NCBI RefSeq assembly: GCF_018861025.1
Contig: NZ_JAHKQH010000008.1
Coordinates: 62,001-126,000 of the forward strand
DNA: 64,000 bases
Direction: 5' to 3'
Source: Psychrosphaera sp. B3R10
Lineage (GTDB): Bacteria; Pseudomonadota; Gammaproteobacteria; Enterobacterales; Alteromonadaceae
Positions 49,506 through 62,979 of this stretch are shown here, piece by piece (within the stretch, counting starts at the first letter, position 1; each line of letters begins with the position of its first letter). Both the position numbers and the translations under genes were made by a program. The notes under the pieces are model-generated. The model was not told the DNA's origin. It ran no database searches and saw nothing but the letters and a program-made list of their open reading frames with translations.

Positions 49506-50177
49506 ATGGTTAAGTATTTAGCAGTAATAAAACAATGTATGGTTGCAAGCGTCGTATTAGTTAGTATGGCCGCCAACTCGGCTGATGTAACTAAAACAGC
49601 CGAAGTCGAATTACGTACAATTTTAAAACAATACAATGGGTTTTCAGCCGATTTTTCTCAACGAGTTGTCGATAGTGAACTTAATGTATTGCACGAAGCA
49701 CAGGGGCGTTTGAAGTTTAAACAACCGGGATTGTTTTTGTGGGAAATCACTGAACCTGAACCTGAGTTACTAGTATCTAATGGCGAGACATTATGGTGGT
49801 TTAATCCATTTATCGAACAGGTCTCGTTGTTTGATGCAAGCCAAGCTGTCGCTCAAACGCCATTTGCCTTGCTCGTTTCCCAAGACGATGAAACGTGGTC
49901 ACAGTTTACGATCGAAAAACAACAAAACCACTTTGTTGTAAGTCCTAAATTGCTTGACCAAGCTCAAGTTATAGAACTTAAAGTAACGTTTAAAGACACT
50001 TTGTTGACCAATATAGCGGTGGTCGGTCGTACCATGCAAGTGAGCCAGTATGCAATTTCAAATCAAGTTTTTGCCGACGTAGACAATGGCTTGTTTCAGT
50101 TTGAAATACCATTGGGAACAGATATCGACGACCAAAGGCAATTGCCAAAAGTTGTTGACGGCAATGTTGAATATTAA
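49506..50177 (+). CDS. lolA: Outer-membrane lipoprotein carrier protein LolA
   Basis: 223 residues with a signal peptide (ending VSMAANSA). The periplasmic chaperone moves lipoproteins from LolCDE to LolB. Recognisable segments are YNGFSADFSQRVVD, GRLKFKQPGLFLWEITEPE, VSNGETLWWFNPFIEQVS and LFQFEIPLGTDIDDQ. It starts 3 bases after ftsK and is followed by rarA 11 bases later. Confidence 0.95.
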   Translation: MVKYLAVIKQCMVASVVLVSMAANSADVTKTAEVELRTILKQYNGFSADFSQRVVDSELNVLHEAQGRLKFKQPGLFLWEITEPEPELLVSNGETLWWFNPFIEQVSLFDASQAVAQTPFALLVSQDDETWSQFTIEKQQNHFVVSPKLLDQAQVIELKVTFKDTLLTNIAVVGRTMQVSQYAISNQVFADVDNGLFQFEIPLGTDIDDQRQLPKVVDGNVEY

Positions 50178-50188
50178 GGTTTTGACTG

Positions 50189-51526
50189 TTGGCTACTCAA
50201 GGTTTTGACTTTACCCCTACTGAAAGTGCCCCATTAGCGTCTAGAATGCGTCCCCGTGTCATAGATGACTATGTTGGGCAGACGCATTTGGTTGGCGAGG
50301 GTAAGGCGATTCGACGTATGATCGAGGCGAAAAAATGCCATTCGATGATATTGTGGGGACCTCCGGGAACCGGTAAAACAACACTTGCAGATTTGATTGC
50401 CCATTATGCAGACGCGGATGTTGAAAAGCTTTCTGCGATTAGCGCTGGTGTTAAAGACATTCGTGCAACCATTGAACGGGCCAAAGAACGGCTAGTAAAC
50501 CAAGGTAAAAAAACTGTGTTGTTTGTCGATGAAGTTCATCGATTTAATAAAAGCCAACAAGATGCGTTTTTACCCTTTATTGAAGATGGCACGGTGAGCT
50601 TTATTGGAGCAACGACCGAAAATCCGTCGTTTGAACTCAATAATGCAATATTGTCTCGCGCCCGTGTATATATCCTCAAAGCCATCGAAGACTCAGATTT
50701 GGCTCTGTTATTGGACCGAGCACTTTGCGATAAAGTGGATGGTCTAGGCGCGCACAATTTAAAGATTAATGCCGACAATCGAGATTTGCTAATAAAACTA
50801 TCGAACGGTGATGGTAGAAAATTACTGAATTTTCTAGAACTATGTTGTGACTTAGTTGAACAAGATAATCAGATCACAAAAGAGATCATAGAGCAGGCCA
50901 CTGGTAATCAGATGGCTACCTTTGATAAAGGCGGTGATCATTTTTATAACTTGATTTCAGCCTTTCATAAGTCGGTGCGAGGTTCAGCCCCTGATGCCGC
51001 TTTATATTGGTTCTGCCGTATTTTAGCGGGTGGTGGTGACCCTTTGTATGTCGCGCGGCGATTATTAGCCATCGCTACTGAAGATATAGGCAATGCGGAT
51101 CCTAGAGCCATGGAGGTTGCCCTTAATGCATGGGATATTTTTCACCGTGTCGGGCCTGCAGAAGGTGAACGCGCAATAGCTCAGGCCACATTATATTTAG
51201 CTGCCGCACCCAAAAGTAACGCTGTTTATGTCGCCTTTAAACAGGCCAAACGGATGGCATCCGACTTACCGAGTTTTGATGTGCCTAAGCATTTAACAAA
51301 TGCACCTACGGAACTAATGAAACAAACAGGTAATGGTGAAGGTTACCGGTATGCTCACGACGAACCTGGTGCCTATGCGGCGGGCGAAGAGTACTTTCCA
51401 GCGGAATTAGCCAATACTAAATTATATGAACCTAGTGATCGTGGACTCGAACGAAAAATTAAAGAGAAATTGGAATATCTACAATCACTAGACGACAACA
51501 GCCCTATCACTCGTAGAAAGGACTAA
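50189..51526 (+). CDS. rarA: Replication-associated recombination protein RarA (MgsA)
   Basis: A 445-residue AAA+ ATPase related to the clamp loader and RuvB, acting at stalled forks. [21 protein letters not shown] is the N-terminus, [12 protein letters not shown] is Walker A near residue 55, [18 protein letters not shown] is Walker B, and [12 protein letters not shown] is sensor 1. The C-terminal tetramerisation part has [19 protein letters not shown]. The start is TTG with AAGG upstream. Confidence 0.97.
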   Translation: MATQGFDFTPTESAPLASRMRPRVIDDYVGQTHLVGEGKAIRRMIEAKKCHSMILWGPPGTGKTTLADLIAHYADADVEKLSAISAGVKDIRATIERAKERLVNQGKKTVLFVDEVHRFNKSQQDAFLPFIEDGTVSFIGATTENPSFELNNAILSRARVYILKAIEDSDLALLLDRALCDKVDGLGAHNLKINADNRDLLIKLSNGDGRKLLNFLELCCDLVEQDNQITKEIIEQATGNQMATFDKGGDHFYNLISAFHKSVRGSAPDAALYWFCRILAGGGDPLYVARRLLAIATEDIGNADPRAMEVALNAWDIFHRVGPAEGERAIAQATLYLAAAPKSNAVYVAFKQAKRMASDLPSFDVPKHLTNAPTELMKQTGNGEGYRYAHDEPGAYAAGEEYFPAELANTKLYEPSDRGLERKIKEKLEYLQSLDDNSPITRRKD

Positions 51527-51529
51527 ATT

Positions 51530-51913
51530 TTGAGTTTGAGCAGTATTGTTTTTGTCGCGATTGGCGGCGCTATAGGTGCAAGTTTACGTTACAGTGCAAC
51601 CATTGGCGTAACTGCATGGTTAGGCAAAGGATTTCCCTATACAACCTTGTTAGTTAATATCTTGGGTTCATTTATTATGGGCCTCTTATTTAGCTTAATT
51701 GAACATGGTATAGTTGCTGAATTGCCTTGGCGACCTTTGATAGGTGTAGGAATATTAGGCGCATTGACGACTTTTTCAACATTTTCGCTCGACACGTTGT
51801 TGATGTTGCAAAACGGTGAATGGCAAAAAGCCTTAATCAATATATTATTAAATGTTTTGGTCTGTATTTTAGCCGCTTGGCTAGGGATGCAATTGGTACC
51901 GAATCGAACGTAA
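51530..51913 (+). CDS. crcB: Fluoride exporter CrcB/Fluc
   Basis: 127 residues with four hydrophobic helices. It forms the dual-topology fluoride channel. [15 protein letters not shown] is the conserved first helix with the Asn/Arg pattern, [16 protein letters not shown] carries the conserved Asn, and [13 protein letters not shown] is the Phe-box/sodium-site signature. The start is TTG with AAGGA, 3 bases after the rarA stop. No fluoride riboswitch is seen because it lies inside the operon. Confidence 0.95.
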   Translation: MSLSSIVFVAIGGAIGASLRYSATIGVTAWLGKGFPYTTLLVNILGSFIMGLLFSLIEHGIVAELPWRPLIGVGILGALTTFSTFSLDTLLMLQNGEWQKALINILLNVLVCILAAWLGMQLVPNRT

Positions 51914-51930
51914 ATTTTAAGAATGGGTAG

Positions 51931-53253
<1,323 letters not shown>

Positions 53254-53280
53254 TTTAAAATTGGTCGAATTGCAGTTTAG

Positions 53281-53305
53281 AATCGGGGCAAAGTTTGCCC
53301 CGATT
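53281..53305. terminator. Perfect palindrome after serS
   Basis: Arms AATCGGGGCAAA and TTTGCCCCGATT around one base. The stem is strong but is followed by ATACTTT and not a clean T-run, so it is probably the serS terminator, but a weak one. Confidence 0.6.
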
Positions 53306-53334
53306 ATACTTTGAGCATAAAAATAAGAAAAATT

Positions 53335-53568
53335 ATGGCTGATAACGACGCTAAAGAAGATAAAAAGGCGGCAAAAGCGCAAGCTAAAGCTGATAAAAAA
53401 GCCGAAAAAGCGGGTGGTAAATCAGGTGACAAACCAGTTAAAAAGGAAAAACCGTTTAGCTTAGCAAGACGTTTGATGACCATGTTTTATTGGTTTGTGA
53501 TGATTGCTGGAGTGTCTGCATTAGTGTGGCAAGGTTTTGCTGCTTACAATCTGTTTACTGGAAATTAG
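53335..53568 (+). CDS. Small Lys/Ala-rich single-span membrane protein, unknown
   Basis: 77 residues: about 43 highly charged residues rich in Lys and Ala (DAKEDKKAAKAQAKADKKAE), then a basic-flanked hydrophobic helix (MFYWFVMIAGVSALVWQGF) and a short tail. This gives an N-in membrane anchor with a disordered cytoplasmic tail. ATG at 53335 is preferred over the TTG eight codons earlier, which lies just after the hairpin. It is 11 bases before the DUF3301 gene and probably in its operon. I do not recognise it. Confidence 0.55.
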   Translation: MADNDAKEDKKAAKAQAKADKKAEKAGGKSGDKPVKKEKPFSLARRLMTMFYWFVMIAGVSALVWQGFAAYNLFTGN

Positions 53569-53579
53569 AAGCGTTTACT

Positions 53580-53873
53580 ATGTTTGATTTAACCTCTGTC
53601 TGGATATTGATGCTGTTTTTTATCATCATAGGTGTGTTTTGGAAAATCCGGAGTTTTGCCGAATTAGCCAGAGTATCAGCCGAGGACTATTGCAATAAGC
53701 ATGGTTTACAACTGCTGTCGGTCGCTATGGGAACAATTCGAGTAAGAATTAAAAAAGGGGTTAACATTGTTGTGACTTTTGATTTAAATTATAGTCCAGA
53801 GGGGATTACCGCGAAGCAAGGTGAAATTGAAATCATCAACGGCAAAGTCAATCAAATCTCACACTGGAGCTAG
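53580..53873 (+). CDS. DUF3301-type membrane protein
   Basis: 97 residues with one N-terminal membrane helix (VWILMLFFIIIGVFWKIR), then a soluble beta-rich part with RVRIKKGVNIVVTFDLNYSPEG, as in DUF3301 proteins of gammaproteobacteria. The function is unknown. The frame is open from 53490, but ATG at 53580 directly precedes the membrane helix and gives the family length. It is co-transcribed with the small Lys-rich membrane protein. Confidence 0.75.
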   Translation: MFDLTSVWILMLFFIIIGVFWKIRSFAELARVSAEDYCNKHGLQLLSVAMGTIRVRIKKGVNIVVTFDLNYSPEGITAKQGEIEIINGKVNQISHWS

Positions 53874-53989
53874 TCAACCTAGCAGTGAAAAGTCAACGGT
53901 ACCATTCGTACCTTATCTTCAATACAAGCGTTATTAGTTAACCTAGTGTTAAATCTTCCAGCAAGTACCGTAATCTAACCAAACATGTG

Positions 53990-54679
53990 TCAATAAAGCT
54001 GATTGTTTTGTATATATGCGGCTACTTGTTGCGGTAACCAATCTTGTAATCTATCGGCATCATCATTTTTAAAGGCTTGTCTTATCTCGGTGGACGAAAT
54101 ATCAATTAACGCATTTTCCACAATATGGATCCGTTTACCTAAAAACGGAATAAGTACCGGTGCGAGCGTCGGTTGCGTAGTAGTATTTTCTTGTATGTCT
54201 AGTTGCAACTTGTATTGCGGCCTTGCCATGACGATAAGATGACACACTTCTAGTATATTTTGCCACTCAACCCATTGGGTGAAACTTAATAACGAATCCA
54301 TACCAACAATAAAGTAGTACTCCGTATTGGGTTCTAGCTGTTTAAAATTTTTTAGCGTATTTATTGTGTAGCTGTTGCCCATTTGTTCAAGTTCGAATTC
54401 GCTTATTTCTGTAGGTATGGGGCTATGCACAGACGCTAATGCCAATTTACACATATTAAGTCGATGATGACTCTTAGTTGCACAGCTATTTTTCAAGGGT
54501 TGTTTATAGCAAGGTAAATAGATTAACTTTCCAATATCAAATTGTGTGACAGCATCAAAAACAGGCGTTAAATGCCCAAAATGAATGGGGTCGAAACTGC
54601 CTCCAAAAATGGCGACTTTTTTTGGTTCCGCCTTTTCTTTGGTTTTACTATCGATTGATATCGTAGGTTGTTGAGTCAT
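53990..54679 (-). CDS. nadD: Nicotinate-nucleotide adenylyltransferase
   Basis: 229 residues. It makes nicotinate adenine dinucleotide from NaMN and ATP in NAD synthesis. The nucleotidyl-transferase motif FGGSFDPIHFGHL is at residues about 24-37, FIVGMDSLLSF is in the middle, and the DISSTEIRQ signature follows. The start gives about 20 extra N-terminal residues, so a later start is possible. The genes rsfS and rlmH that usually follow nadD are not here. Confidence 0.95.
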   Translation of the reverse strand: MTQQPTISIDSKTKEKAEPKKVAIFGGSFDPIHFGHLTPVFDAVTQFDIGKLIYLPCYKQPLKNSCATKSHHRLNMCKLALASVHSPIPTEISEFELEQMGNSYTINTLKNFKQLEPNTEYYFIVGMDSLLSFTQWVEWQNILEVCHLIVMARPQYKLQLDIQENTTTQPTLAPVLIPFLGKRIHIVENALIDISSTEIRQAFKNDDADRLQDWLPQQVAAYIQNNQLY

Positions 54680-54705
54680 TTTCAGAAGTTCACTGGCTAA
54701 ACAAG

Positions 54706-55749
54706 TTAACGGATGAGCGGAAGTTTTAATCCGCTAATGTTGGCATTGCCCGTTAACAACAAGGCAATATGAGCAAACATTGAATAAGGACATTGAGGCG
54801 AAAATGTTTTAATCGCAAAATCGACTTCTGACAACAATTTTAAAGCTTCGTTAACCGCGGTCGCTGGCAGTTTATTTGCAGCATTAAGAAATACGTTTTG
54901 TTTGTTTTTCCAAACTCGGTGTTTATCAAATACGGGGGTCGGTGGTTGGCCTTTCACAATGGCAGATTGTAACTGAGTTAACAACATTAAATCTTTTTGC
55001 AGTGACCACATAATTATATTCGGTTCAAAATCTTCCAACTTGAGTCGTTGCAAAATGGTCATACAGCGTTGGCTATTGCCAGCCCATATGCTGTCTATAA
55101 ACTGAAATACGCTGTATTTAGCCTGATCAGCCACAAACCGTTCAATGATACTAATATCAATGTGTTGTTGTTGCCCTAGAGCCATATTGAGTTTTTGTAA
55201 TTCTTGCGCCGTTGCCAATAAGTTGCCCGAAGTAAAATTAAGCAAATATTGTTGGGCATTTGTATCCATACTCAAGCCATGTTCGACTAATTGCTGTTGT
55301 AACCAACGAGTGAGGTGATTCCCGTCAATTTCATAAACGGGAATGTATAAACCAACTTTATCTAAGGCTTTAAACCAAGCACTTTTAGTTTGGTTGGCAT
55401 CAAGTTTAGGGCCGAACAACACTAAAATGGTATTTTCATCCAACTCAGGTGCGATTTGCTTTAAAACCTCTGAACCTGCTTTGCCAATTTTATTGCTGTT
55501 AAGCTCAACTTCGACTATTTTTTTATCAGAAAATAGGGACATCGCCTGACAATGTTGGGCTACGTCGAGCCAGTCAAATTGGTCGTCGTCAGCTAATCGA
55601 ATAAACTCGTCAAACCCTTGCTGTTTGGCGGCGGCTTTGATCTTTTTACGACAATCATCAATTTGAAATGGTTCATCACCAAACAATAGATAGCAATTTG
55701 AAAGGCCTTTAGATAGGTTTTGCTGAATTTGATTGGCGTAAATTTTCAT
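54706..55749 (-). CDS. holA: DNA polymerase III delta subunit
   Basis: 347 residues, the clamp-loader wrench. YLLFGDEPFQIDDCRKKIKAAAKQQGFDE is the conserved N-terminal segment, FSDKKIVEVEL follows, and a C-terminal helical collar is recognisable. It lies between lptE (4-base gap) and nadD in the standard gammaproteobacterial order. Confidence 0.95.
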   Translation of the reverse strand: MKIYANQIQQNLSKGLSNCYLLFGDEPFQIDDCRKKIKAAAKQQGFDEFIRLADDDQFDWLDVAQHCQAMSLFSDKKIVEVELNSNKIGKAGSEVLKQIAPELDENTILVLFGPKLDANQTKSAWFKALDKVGLYIPVYEIDGNHLTRWLQQQLVEHGLSMDTNAQQYLLNFTSGNLLATAQELQKLNMALGQQQHIDISIIERFVADQAKYSVFQFIDSIWAGNSQRCMTILQRLKLEDFEPNIIMWSLQKDLMLLTQLQSAIVKGQPPTPVFDKHRVWKNKQNVFLNAANKLPATAVNEALKLLSEVDFAIKTFSPQCPYSMFAHIALLLTGNANISGLKLPLIR

Positions 55750-55753
55750 CGTG

Positions 55754-56239
55754 TTATTGGATCATCATCAGCTGAGACAAAATACGGTCACTGGCTAAAA
55801 CACGAAGCTCAGACAATATAAGCTGACGTTCACGTTCTTTTGCTAATGCGTTATTCGGATCGTCCTGAAACTCGCGACTTAATTCAAAGTTAAAACTAAG
55901 CGGTTCTTTATTTGGTTTTTGCACTTGGTATCGAACTAAATAAATTAGCTCATACTCGGCGACTTGACCATTAGGGAACAACGACAATGTTTTACGCTGA
56001 AACTGCTCGGGCAATATTCGTAACTCAGCAATGTTAGCTGTTTTCTTCTTAACTAAGTCCACTTGGTTTTGCGTTAATCGTCGTTCAACCTGCTTAGCTA
56101 AAGGGCTAAATTTATTGTCAGATGATAAATGGATCTTTTTTAATGAGTCGGGGAGATAGTAATGGCCCTTTAATCGAAAGCCACAGCCATTAAGCGAGCT
56201 GCAAATGACAACAATTATTAACAACCATATCGCTTTCAT
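55754..56239 (-). CDS. lptE: LPS-assembly lipoprotein LptE
   Basis: 161 residues with a lipobox (LNGC, Cys19 or so) and the start GCGFRLKGHYYLPDSLKKIHL, as in LptE of this group. It plugs LptD in the outer membrane during LPS insertion. It follows leuS after a 97-base gap containing a strong hairpin. Confidence 0.92.
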   Translation of the reverse strand: MKAIWLLIIVVICSSLNGCGFRLKGHYYLPDSLKKIHLSSDNKFSPLAKQVERRLTQNQVDLVKKKTANIAELRILPEQFQRKTLSLFPNGQVAEYELIYLVRYQVQKPNKEPLSFNFELSREFQDDPNNALAKERERQLILSELRVLASDRILSQLMMIQ

Positions 56240-56278
56240 TTTATCTGCCTTTGTTGATTTTATTGACCATTAAAACTT

Positions 56279-56302
56279 GGTCAGCCTTAGAAAAGGCTGA
56301 CC
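56279..56302 (-). terminator. Hairpin between leuS and lptE
   Basis: GGTCAGCCTT / AAGGCTGACC, a perfect 10-bp stem with a 4-nt loop, followed on the minus strand by AAGTTTTAA. It is a possible weak terminator or attenuator separating leuS from lptE-holA-nadD. Confidence 0.6.
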
Positions 56303-56336
56303 ACATAAACTTAGCTACTGCGGCTAATCTAACGGA

Positions 56337-58931
<2,595 letters not shown>

Positions 58932-59194
58932 TCAATGTTTAGATATGGTTTTGTCGCGGAACAAGGTATTTAATTTTGCTGGTATTCGTCGCGAAAGTGT
59001 CTACCGTTTTTGGCAGTTATTATAGGGCGTAAGCATAACTAATTAGGCACTTTGCAACAAGTAAAAAGGCCATGTTTTAAAGCCCAAACCGGTGGTTTTT
59101 TCAGCGCTTGTTCAAAACAAATCATGCACTAGGGGAATTTTGCGTATAGACTTATGACTATTGCGTTTCTACCGGATTGTTTTTGTTGTAAATC

Positions 59195-61618
59195 ATGGAA
59201 TTAATTAAACCGTTTATTTTGTCCCCTGACACTCTAGAACCCATTATTGACGAAGAAAAAATCGCCAATATATTGGATTCAAATATCGACGCACCTGTTA
59301 ATTTTATCGGCCAAGAACGTGCTCAAAGTGCGTTAGAATTTGGCTTAGATATGGAAATGAATGGTTATAACTTGTTTGTAATGGGGGAACCTGCAACGGG
59401 TCGCCATACCCTTATAGATAATCTATTGCAGGAAGTCGCTAAAACCAAAGAAACGCCATTTGAATGGTGCTACGTCAACAATTTTGACGACAATAGGTGC
59501 CCTAATTATATCCGCTTAGCGCCAGGGGAAAGTAAAAAGCTGGTTGATGATATTGATTCGTTTATTGACGAACTTATGGATACGTTTCCTGCGGCATTTG
59601 ACAACCCTGCGTACCAAAGAAAAAAACGCGCTATTGAACGTGAGTTTAATCTTAAGTACGAATCGGCTTTAGAAGTTGTTGAGTCTAAAGCACTCGAAAA
59701 CCAAATTATTCTATATGAAGAAAAGGGATCTGTAAGCTTTGCCCCAGTCGTTGACGGTAAGCCTGTAAATGATGCTGATTTTACGCAACTAGATGAAGCA
59801 ACCCGACAGAATTTTTACGAGCGCATTTCAGAACTTGAAGTTTTTCTAAATGAATCGTTATTAGAATTACCTCAGTGGAAAAGAGAAACATCGGAACAAC
59901 AACGTAATCTCACAATTGAAACCATAGAAACAGCACTACGGCCATTAATTAAAGACTTAGAGCACAGCTATGCAGCAGACTTAGGCGTCATAAAATTTAT
60001 TCGTGATATGAAATCTACCCTAGTTGAGCTAGTTCAAGAGTTAATGGCTGGTGAAGCGGACGAAGAAAAAAGTGGCGAAGAAATAGACGTCAGAAAGGCC
60101 CTTGAAGAACAGTTGTTACCCAATATTTTATTTTCAAAAAACGCCACAGATGGCGCGCCTATCATATACGAGCCTAATCCAACGTTTCAGAATATGTTTG
60201 GCAAGATTGAATACAGTTCTGTACAAGGGTCGGTTTATACCAGCTATCGGATGATACGACCGGGAGCCTTGCATCAATCAAACGGCGGTTATCTGTTAAT
60301 CGAAGCGGATAAATTAATAGAACAAGCGGCTGTTTGGGAATCTTTAAAACTGGCCCTGAAAAGCCAAAAGATCAGAATGGAATCACCGGTTTTTGAACCT
60401 AATATAGTTAACGTTTCAAGTTTAACCCCGCAACCGATCCCGCTTGATGTAAAAATCATCATGATGGGAAGTCGGGACTTATATTACTTGATGCAGGAAC
60501 ATGACAACGAATTTAGTGAATTGTTTCGAGTATTGGCCGATTTTGAGCATTACATCTCACTAAACGACAAAGCCATGTATGGTTTTGTGCAAAAATCCAA
60601 ACAATTTGCGAAGTCACATAATTTTGAATTATCCAGCGATGCGGTGTCACAGTTGATGAATTTCAGCTTTCGTCAGGCAGAGCATCAACATAAGTTATCG
60701 GCACGATTTGCCGACGTTTTGGAATTGATCTGCGAATCACAATTTTATGCAAAAAAATCGCACAAAGCAGAACCCTTTAGTACCGAAGCGGGCCCAGTTG
60801 TAATTCAGCGGGAAAATGTCATGCAGGCTTTGGAAGGCAAGCAGTATCGGACTGGTCAAATTAGTGAATCCTTTTTAGAAGATATTCAAGAGGGCCAAAT
60901 TTTAATCGATACCTCGGGCTTTTCTGTCGGTAAGCTTAATGGACTAACAGTATTGCATATCGGTGATACAACATTTGGCACTCCGGCTCGCATATCCGCT
61001 ACTGTATATGCTGGCTCAAATGGCATTGTTGATATTGAACGCGAAGTCGATTTAGGCAAATCAATACATTCTAAAGGCGTCATGTTACTCACCGGTTATC
61101 TTGGTAATAAATATGCTCAAGACTTTAGCTTATCGTTTTCCGCAAATATTGCCTTAGAACAGAGTTATGGGCAAATTGACGGAGATAGTGCCAGTTTAGG
61201 GGAAGTATGCGCGCTGATATCAGCAATTACTCAAATCCCACTTAACCAGTCTATTGCAATCACAGGCAGTATTAACCAACATGGGCAAGTTCAGTCAATC
61301 GGTGGCGTGAATGAAAAGATAGAAGGCTTTTTCAACTTATGTACCGCTCGCGGGCTAACGGGTGAGCAGGGCGTTATTATTCCTCGCACTAATTGCATAA
61401 ACTTAATTTTGAATAAAACAGTCATCGATGCGGTTAAAAAAGGCCGTTTTCATATTTATGCGGTTGACCATGTTGATGATGCCTTGACGATATTAACCGG
61501 CAAACAAGCTGGAGTGTTGTCTTCACGCGGACGTTACCCGCGAGACTCCGTTAACGGTATAGCGTCACAACGATTGCGTCATATAGCGGATATTGTAAAT
61601 AGTGACTTTTCTGAATAA
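59195..61618 (+). CDS. Lon-like ATP-dependent protease (AAA_32/LonC type)
   Basis: 807 residues. The N-terminal half has an atypical AAA module (NLFVMGEPATGRHTLIDNLL with an altered Walker A), and the C-terminal third is a Lon-type protease domain. The Ser-Lys dyad is S665 in DGDSASLGE and K708 in GGVNEKIEG, 43 residues apart, the same spacing as E. coli Lon S679/K722. The group is a Lon relative (the E. coli YcbZ/LonH class) of unknown substrate. The GEPATGRHT loop has lost the usual GKT, so its ATPase activity is uncertain. It is divergent from leuS. Confidence 0.88.
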   Translation: MELIKPFILSPDTLEPIIDEEKIANILDSNIDAPVNFIGQERAQSALEFGLDMEMNGYNLFVMGEPATGRHTLIDNLLQEVAKTKETPFEWCYVNNFDDNRCPNYIRLAPGESKKLVDDIDSFIDELMDTFPAAFDNPAYQRKKRAIEREFNLKYESALEVVESKALENQIILYEEKGSVSFAPVVDGKPVNDADFTQLDEATRQNFYERISELEVFLNESLLELPQWKRETSEQQRNLTIETIETALRPLIKDLEHSYAADLGVIKFIRDMKSTLVELVQELMAGEADEEKSGEEIDVRKALEEQLLPNILFSKNATDGAPIIYEPNPTFQNMFGKIEYSSVQGSVYTSYRMIRPGALHQSNGGYLLIEADKLIEQAAVWESLKLALKSQKIRMESPVFEPNIVNVSSLTPQPIPLDVKIIMMGSRDLYYLMQEHDNEFSELFRVLADFEHYISLNDKAMYGFVQKSKQFAKSHNFELSSDAVSQLMNFSFRQAEHQHKLSARFADVLELICESQFYAKKSHKAEPFSTEAGPVVIQRENVMQALEGKQYRTGQISESFLEDIQEGQILIDTSGFSVGKLNGLTVLHIGDTTFGTPARISATVYAGSNGIVDIEREVDLGKSIHSKGVMLLTGYLGNKYAQDFSLSFSANIALEQSYGQIDGDSASLGEVCALISAITQIPLNQSIAITGSINQHGQVQSIGGVNEKIEGFFNLCTARGLTGEQGVIIPRTNCINLILNKTVIDAVKKGRFHIYAVDHVDDALTILTGKQAGVLSSRGRYPRDSVNGIASQRLRHIADIVNSDFSE

Positions 61619-61782
61619 CAGGCATGACAAAATGCCTTAGCAGTACATCGGTTTTGTATTGGTAATAATAAACATCAATAAGTAAACCCCAGCTGTGAAT
61701 ACCTCTGGGTGGGATCCGCGATTAAATGGGTTGCCAAATGAGACTGAAAAATCAGACTTTAATGAGGTTGAGTTTTGTCGAG

Positions 61783-62214
61783 TTAATTTAGGTCGGGATT
61801 TGGAATGCACTTTAGTTGTTTAATGACCGCTTGTTGATTGATGATGGTAAGCGCAATAGCTCTAAAAAATCGTTCTACCGGCATCGCACCATCCATCATT
61901 TGTTTAAGATCGGCATTGGCCAGAATAAATTTCACATCGGTATGATAGCCAGATGGCTTTATTAACACTTGGGTGTGATCAAGTTGGCTAACAGTCCAGT
62001 CTTCTGGGCTATCAACTTGCAACTTGTCTATTTGATTATCGGCGATAAATACAAACGCAAAGCTGTGAATTTTTGATTCGTCCGAATACCAATTTAACGT
62101 TAATGCTTGAAAGTTAAACCATGCTTCTAACTTAACAAATAGCGGTGCTTGTTGTTGTTCATCACGTTCGAAAACGCCAACAGAGTTTATCGTAATCGGT
62201 AATTGTTCCTGCAT
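61783..62214 (-). CDS. Uncharacterised protein downstream of deoC
   Basis: 143 residues, no signal peptide or membrane segment, mostly beta-type pattern (LFVKLEAWFNFQALTLNWYSD, FAFVFIADNQIDKLQVDSPE). Its ATG overlaps the deoC stop by one base (TAATG), so it must be co-transcribed and coupled with deoC. I do not recognise a family. Its place next to PNP and deoC suggests a nucleoside-related role or simple hitch-hiking. Confidence 0.6.
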   Translation of the reverse strand: MQEQLPITINSVGVFERDEQQQAPLFVKLEAWFNFQALTLNWYSDESKIHSFAFVFIADNQIDKLQVDSPEDWTVSQLDHTQVLIKPSGYHTDVKFILANADLKQMMDGAMPVERFFRAIALTIINQQAVIKQLKCIPNPDLN

Positions 62215-62969
62215 TAATAATCTCCTTCTTTTGCAATTTGACCCGCTTTATTTGGCGATAATAAACTGTTTAAAAGGCTACTGGCACCAAATCGAAAATG
62301 CTTGTTTGTTAGCCAGTCATGACCAAACATATTTTTTGCTAAATTAACGTATTCAATGGCTTGAGCGTAATTGCCTATGCCGCCGGAGGCTTTAAATCCA
62401 ATATCGAGATTTGAAGTTTTAATGGTTTCCAACATGTATCTTGCCGCATCTAGAGTGGCATTAATTGGCACTTTACCGGTGGAGGTTTTGATAAAGTCAC
62501 AGCCGTTTTCAATGCTGATCTCGGATGCGATTTTGATATTACGCTCAGTAACTAATTCACCAGATTCGATGATCACTTTTAACTTTGCGGTATTTTTACA
62601 GGCTTCTTTACCCGCCCGCACCACATCAGCCACTCGTTTTGAATCACCCTTAATTAAATCTGAATATGGGATCACCAAATCAATTTCATTGGCACCTTGG
62701 ATAATTGCACGTTCGGCCTGTTTTAAGCAGACGTCTGGTGAATCTAAGCCCAATGGAAAATTAATGACAGTGGCGATGGCTAATTCTTGGTGTGTATTAA
62801 GTTGCGCTAATTGTTCAACAAATTTTGGCCAAATGCACAACGCGGCAACCGGACCAAAGTCAGTGGTTGCCCGATGAGCCAAAGATTCAATGTCGTGCCA
62901 TTGGTCATTGTCATTTAGACTGGTTAAATCAATAAACGCGATAAGTTCATGGGGAAGCATATTTGGCAT
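62214..62969 (-). CDS. deoC: Deoxyribose-phosphate aldolase
   Basis: 251 residues, a class I aldolase that splits deoxyribose 5-phosphate into acetaldehyde and glyceraldehyde 3-phosphate. FIDLTSLND, VINFPLG, ANEIDLVIPY, LKVIIESGEL and CDFIKTSTGK (the Schiff-base lysine) are in order, and IGFKASGGIG holds the second catalytic Lys. The frame extends to a TTG at 62993, which overlaps PNP, but ATG at 62969 gives the usual N-terminal length; neither has a good ribosome-binding site. It is coupled to the following unknown gene. Confidence 0.94.
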   Translation of the reverse strand: MPNMLPHELIAFIDLTSLNDNDQWHDIESLAHRATTDFGPVAALCIWPKFVEQLAQLNTHQELAIATVINFPLGLDSPDVCLKQAERAIIQGANEIDLVIPYSDLIKGDSKRVADVVRAGKEACKNTAKLKVIIESGELVTERNIKIASEISIENGCDFIKTSTGKVPINATLDAARYMLETIKTSNLDIGFKASGGIGNYAQAIEYVNLAKNMFGHDWLTNKHFRFGASSLLNSLLSPNKAGQIAKEGDY

Positions 62970-62979
62970 TTTATTGAGT

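Noticed and set aside
51530-51913. Fluoride riboswitch controlling crcB
   Set aside because: crcB starts 3 bases after rarA, leaving no room, and no riboswitch-like leader is seen.
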